The notes under the pieces are model-generated. The model saw only the letters and a program-made list of their open reading frames with translations, ran no database searches and was not told the DNA's origin. The position numbers were made by a program, and so were the translations under genes. Positions 22,839 to 25,051 of a DNA stretch of 25,051 nucleotides are shown one piece after another (the first letter of the stretch is position 1; every line of letters begins with the position of its first letter). The stretch comes from DASRCB01 sp035653295 (GTDB taxonomy: Bacteria > Acidobacteriota > Terriglobia > Bryobacterales > Bryobacteraceae), in the NCBI GenBank assembly GCA_035653295.1, contig DASRCB010000227.1:1-25051 (forward strand), read 5' to 3'.

Positions 22839-24679
22839 CAGATCTTCGTCCCCCTCAGCGCGCCGCGCACGGCGGTGTTCATCATGTTTTCGGCCAGCTT
22901 CATGGTGGCCTTGTTCAGTGCCTCGATCTTCTCGTGAATCGCTTCATGATCATCGGAATGATACACGGTCAGCAGTTCGTTCACCGCGCGATCCACCGCC
23001 GCGCGTTCTTCCTCGCTCAATTCGAACCAGGCGTCGTTCAGCTTAGCCTTCTCAGTGGCGTGCAGGATATTGTCAGCCTCGACGCGCATCTCGCGAACCT
23101 GCCGCTCGCGGAAATCGTCCTCGGCCTTCTCGAACGACTCTTCGATCATCCGCTCCACCTGCTCGTCCGTCAGGCCGTACGAAGGCTTGACGTCGATGCT
23201 CTGCTCTTTACCGGTGCGTTCGTCACGCGCCGTGACGCTCAGGATGCCGTTGGCGTCGATCAGGAAACGCACCTCGATGCGCGGCAGCCCCGCGGGCTGC
23301 GGCTCGATGTCCTTCAGGTCGAAACGCGCGAGGCTGCGACAGTCTTTCGCCAGCTCGCGCTCGCCCTGCACGACATGAATCAGCACGTTTCGCTGGCCTT
23401 CAACGCCAGTGGTGAAGTGCTCCGTGGCGCTGGCGGGGATCGTGGAGTTGCGGTGAATCAGCTTCGATACGACGCCGCCCATGATCTCGATGCCCAGCGA
23501 CAGCGGGGTCACGTCGAGCAGCAGCTTGTCGACGTCGCCCGACAGGATGGCCGCCTGCACAGCCGCGCCCAGCGCCACCACCTCGTCCGGATTCAGCTCG
23601 GTGTGCGGACGGGTGCGGAACAGGGTCTCCACCGCGGCCCGCACCAGCGGAATGCGGGTCGAGCCGCCCACCATCACCACTTCATCGATCTGCTCCACCG
23701 CGACCCCGGAGTCTTTGATGCACTGCCGGCAGGGCGCGAGCGTGCGGTCCACGATAGGCGCGATCAGCTTCTCCAGCAGCTCGCGGGTGATTTCCCTCGC
23801 GTAATGCCGGCCGTGGTAATCGAGCTCGATCTCGGTCACAGGAAGGAAGGAGAGCTGCTCCTTGGCGTGAACCACGGCTCGGCGCAGCCGCTGCACCAGC
23901 TCGTTATCGCTCGCAGGATCGATGCCCCACTCCGCGGCCACATCCTCCAGCGCGATCCGCAGCAGCAGATTGTCGAAATCGTCGCCGCCCAGATGCGTGT
24001 CGCCGTTGGTGGCCAGCACTTCGAAAATGCCATCGTGCAGGCGCAGGATGGAGATATCGAACGTGCCGCCGCCCAGGTCATACACCGCGATGATCCCGTT
24101 CTGGCGCTTGTCGAGCCCGTAGGCCAGCGACGCCGCGGTCGGCTCGTTTACCAGCCGCAGCACCTCCAGTCCGGCGATGCGGCCGGCATCCCGCGTGGCC
24201 TGCCGCTGGGCGTCGTTGAAATACGCGGGCACGGTGATGACAGCTTTCGTCACGGGCTCGCCGAAAAACGCCTCGGCGTTCTGCCTGAGCTGCCGCAGCA
24301 CGGCCGCGGAGATCTCCGGGGGCGTCAGCACGCGGTCGCCAAGCTGGAGGTGAATCACCGCCGCGCTGTCCGGTGCGATGTGGAACGGGAATAGCTTCAG
24401 CTCGTCCTGCACGTCGTGCAGCCCGCGACCCATCAGGCGCTTGGCCGAGTACACCGTGCGCTCGGGCTGCGTCATCAGCAGTTCGCGCGCCGCATTGCCC
24501 ACCACCACTTCGCCCGAAGGCAGGATCGACACCACGCTGGGGACCAGCTTGTCGCCGTCGGCGCCGGGAATGATCTTCGGACCGGTGAAGTCCGTGAACG
24601 CGGCCAGGCTGTTGGTGGTACCGAGATCGATACCCACAACACGATCGCGCTTTCCGAAATCGATCTGAAATGTTGACAT
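22838..24679 (-). CDS. hscA: Fe-S assembly Hsp70-type chaperone HscA
   Basis: The 613-residue protein is a full Hsp70, close to the size of Escherichia coli HscA (616). The nucleotide-binding domain carries G-I-D-L-G-T-T-N-S (16-24), D-L-G-G-G-T-F-D (about 201-208) and V-G-G-S-T-R-I-P (about 336-343). The substrate domain begins near L-L-D-V-T-P-L-S-L-G-I-E. A DnaK assignment is less likely, because the gene sits between hscB and iscX and has HscA-type features such as a short leader before GIDLGTTNS and a shortened lid. HscA with HscB releases clusters from the scaffold IscU. Its start lies 3 bases after the hscB stop. Confidence 0.95.
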   Translation of the reverse strand: MSTFQIDFGKRDRVVGIDLGTTNSLAAFTDFTGPKIIPGADGDKLVPSVVSILPSGEVVVGNAARELLMTQPERTVYSAKRLMGRGLHDVQDELKLFPFHIAPDSAAVIHLQLGDRVLTPPEISAAVLRQLRQNAEAFFGEPVTKAVITVPAYFNDAQRQATRDAGRIAGLEVLRLVNEPTAASLAYGLDKRQNGIIAVYDLGGGTFDISILRLHDGIFEVLATNGDTHLGGDDFDNLLLRIALEDVAAEWGIDPASDNELVQRLRRAVVHAKEQLSFLPVTEIELDYHGRHYAREITRELLEKLIAPIVDRTLAPCRQCIKDSGVAVEQIDEVVMVGGSTRIPLVRAAVETLFRTRPHTELNPDEVVALGAAVQAAILSGDVDKLLLDVTPLSLGIEIMGGVVSKLIHRNSTIPASATEHFTTGVEGQRNVLIHVVQGERELAKDCRSLARFDLKDIEPQPAGLPRIEVRFLIDANGILSVTARDERTGKEQSIDVKPSYGLTDEQVERMIEESFEKAEDDFRERQVREMRVEADNILHATEKAKLNDAWFELSEEERAAVDRAVNELLTVYHSDDHEAIHEKIEALNKATMKLAENMMNTAVRGALRGTKI

Positions 24680-24682
24680 TTG

Positions 24683-25051
24683 TTACCCCTGCATCGCCGG
24701 GGCCAGCGTTTCCTCTGTCTGTGTGACGAGATTCAGCACATATTTGCGCCGATTCAGCAGGCCGCGAATTTCGACCAGTTTCTCGCGGGCGGCGGTTTCA
24801 TCCCACTGCCGGAACAAGGCTTCCATCCGGCGGTCGATATCGTCGCGCATGCGCAGAAAATTCGCCCGCGCAGCCTCAAGCTGCGGGCGGACCGAGTCAT
24901 CGCCGCCGCGCATCTCTTCCAGTGCCATATTCAGCTCGAACACTTCTTCCAGCAGCTCCGGAGGTACGTTGGCGGAGCGCTGCTCGCCAATATCGAACCC
25001 GTTCTGTTTGAGAACATATTCGGCGCGCATCACGGGATCCCGCAGGGTACG
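24683..25051 (-). CDS. hscB: Fe-S co-chaperone HscB, C-terminal part, truncated by window edge
   Basis: The frame runs through the right edge, so the N-terminal J-domain is outside the window. Visible are the last part of the J-domain (L-R-D-P-V-M-R-A-E-Y-V-L) and the C-terminal three-helix domain that contacts IscU (L-L-E-E-V-F-E-L-N-M-A-L-E-E). The internal GTG near 25033 is not the true start. HscB stimulates HscA ATPase and delivers IscU to it. Gene order hscB-hscA-iscX confirms the call. Confidence 0.93.
   Translation of the reverse strand, partial: RTLRDPVMRAEYVLKQNGFDIGEQRSANVPPELLEEVFELNMALEEMRGGDDSVRPQLEAARANFLRMRDDIDRRMEALFRQWDETAAREKLVEIRGLLNRRKYVLNLVTQTEETLAPAMQG

Noticed and set aside
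22934..24394. A 486-residue open frame on the plus strand
   Set aside because: It is exactly antisense to hscA, whose motifs are complete. The product is His/Arg/Gln-rich with no domain, a common shadow in GC-rich DNA.
1..25051. CRISPR arrays, tRNA/rRNA genes, insertion sequences and phage genes
   Set aside because: No regularly spaced repeats, tRNA-like or rRNA-like sequence, transposase or integrase motif was found on either strand.

Overview
The window is GC-rich bacterial chromosome with tightly packed genes, many of them joined by 4-base ATGA stop/start overlaps. It most resembles an Acidobacteriota genome of the Solibacter/Bryobacter kind. The reasons are a PadR regulator next to a 'permease prefix domain 2' type membrane protein, a GH127-family enzyme, and a cluster of small secreted beta-rich proteins with a carboxypeptidase-regulatory-like outer-membrane protein. 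This placement is inference from gene content. No rRNA, tRNA, CRISPR array, insertion sequence or phage gene was seen.

Layout. (1) 1-806: the 3' end of a GH127 (DUF1680) glycosidase gene, converging on and overlapping a minus-strand dienelactone-hydrolase gene. (2) 725-5471, minus strand: a housekeeping operon reading small ORF, phoH, ybeY, corC-like, era, DLH. A strong extended -10 promoter overlaps the stop codon of the small ORF and probably drives phoH onward. (3) 5557-6411, plus strand: an HDOD signalling gene divergent from that operon. An 11-bp inverted repeat covers both ribosome binding sites. (4) 6598-11866, plus strand: four short secreted beta-strand proteins, a PapD-like periplasmic chaperone and a 746-residue outer-membrane barrel with two C-terminal carboxypeptidase-regulatory-like domains. 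This looks like a divergent chaperone-usher-type surface-fibre system and is the most interesting part of the window. An SnoaL-like secreted protein gene follows. (5) 12350-14384, minus strand: a coupled trio of PadR regulator, orphan permease-prefix-type membrane protein, and an esterase-fold secreted protein whose nucleophile serine is replaced by phenylalanine. (6) 14460-21531: a LysR regulator divergent from gltB-gltD (glutamate synthase), with well-placed divergent promoters; a DUF1801 gene follows gltD. (7) 22017-25051, minus strand: the tail of an Isc iron-sulfur cluster operon (hscB partial, hscA, iscX) followed by a DUF4256 gene.

How they fit together. The ybeY/era/phoH group serves 16S rRNA maturation, ribosome assembly and RNA metabolism. 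The LysR-gltBD unit is an ammonium-assimilation module arranged like GltC-gltAB. GltB and GltD both carry Fe-S clusters, and the Isc tail nearby supplies chaperones for such clusters. The PadR trio appears to be self-regulated through a palindrome overlapping its own -10 element and start codon. No gene-free stretch exceeds 300 bases; the longest is 6412-6597.
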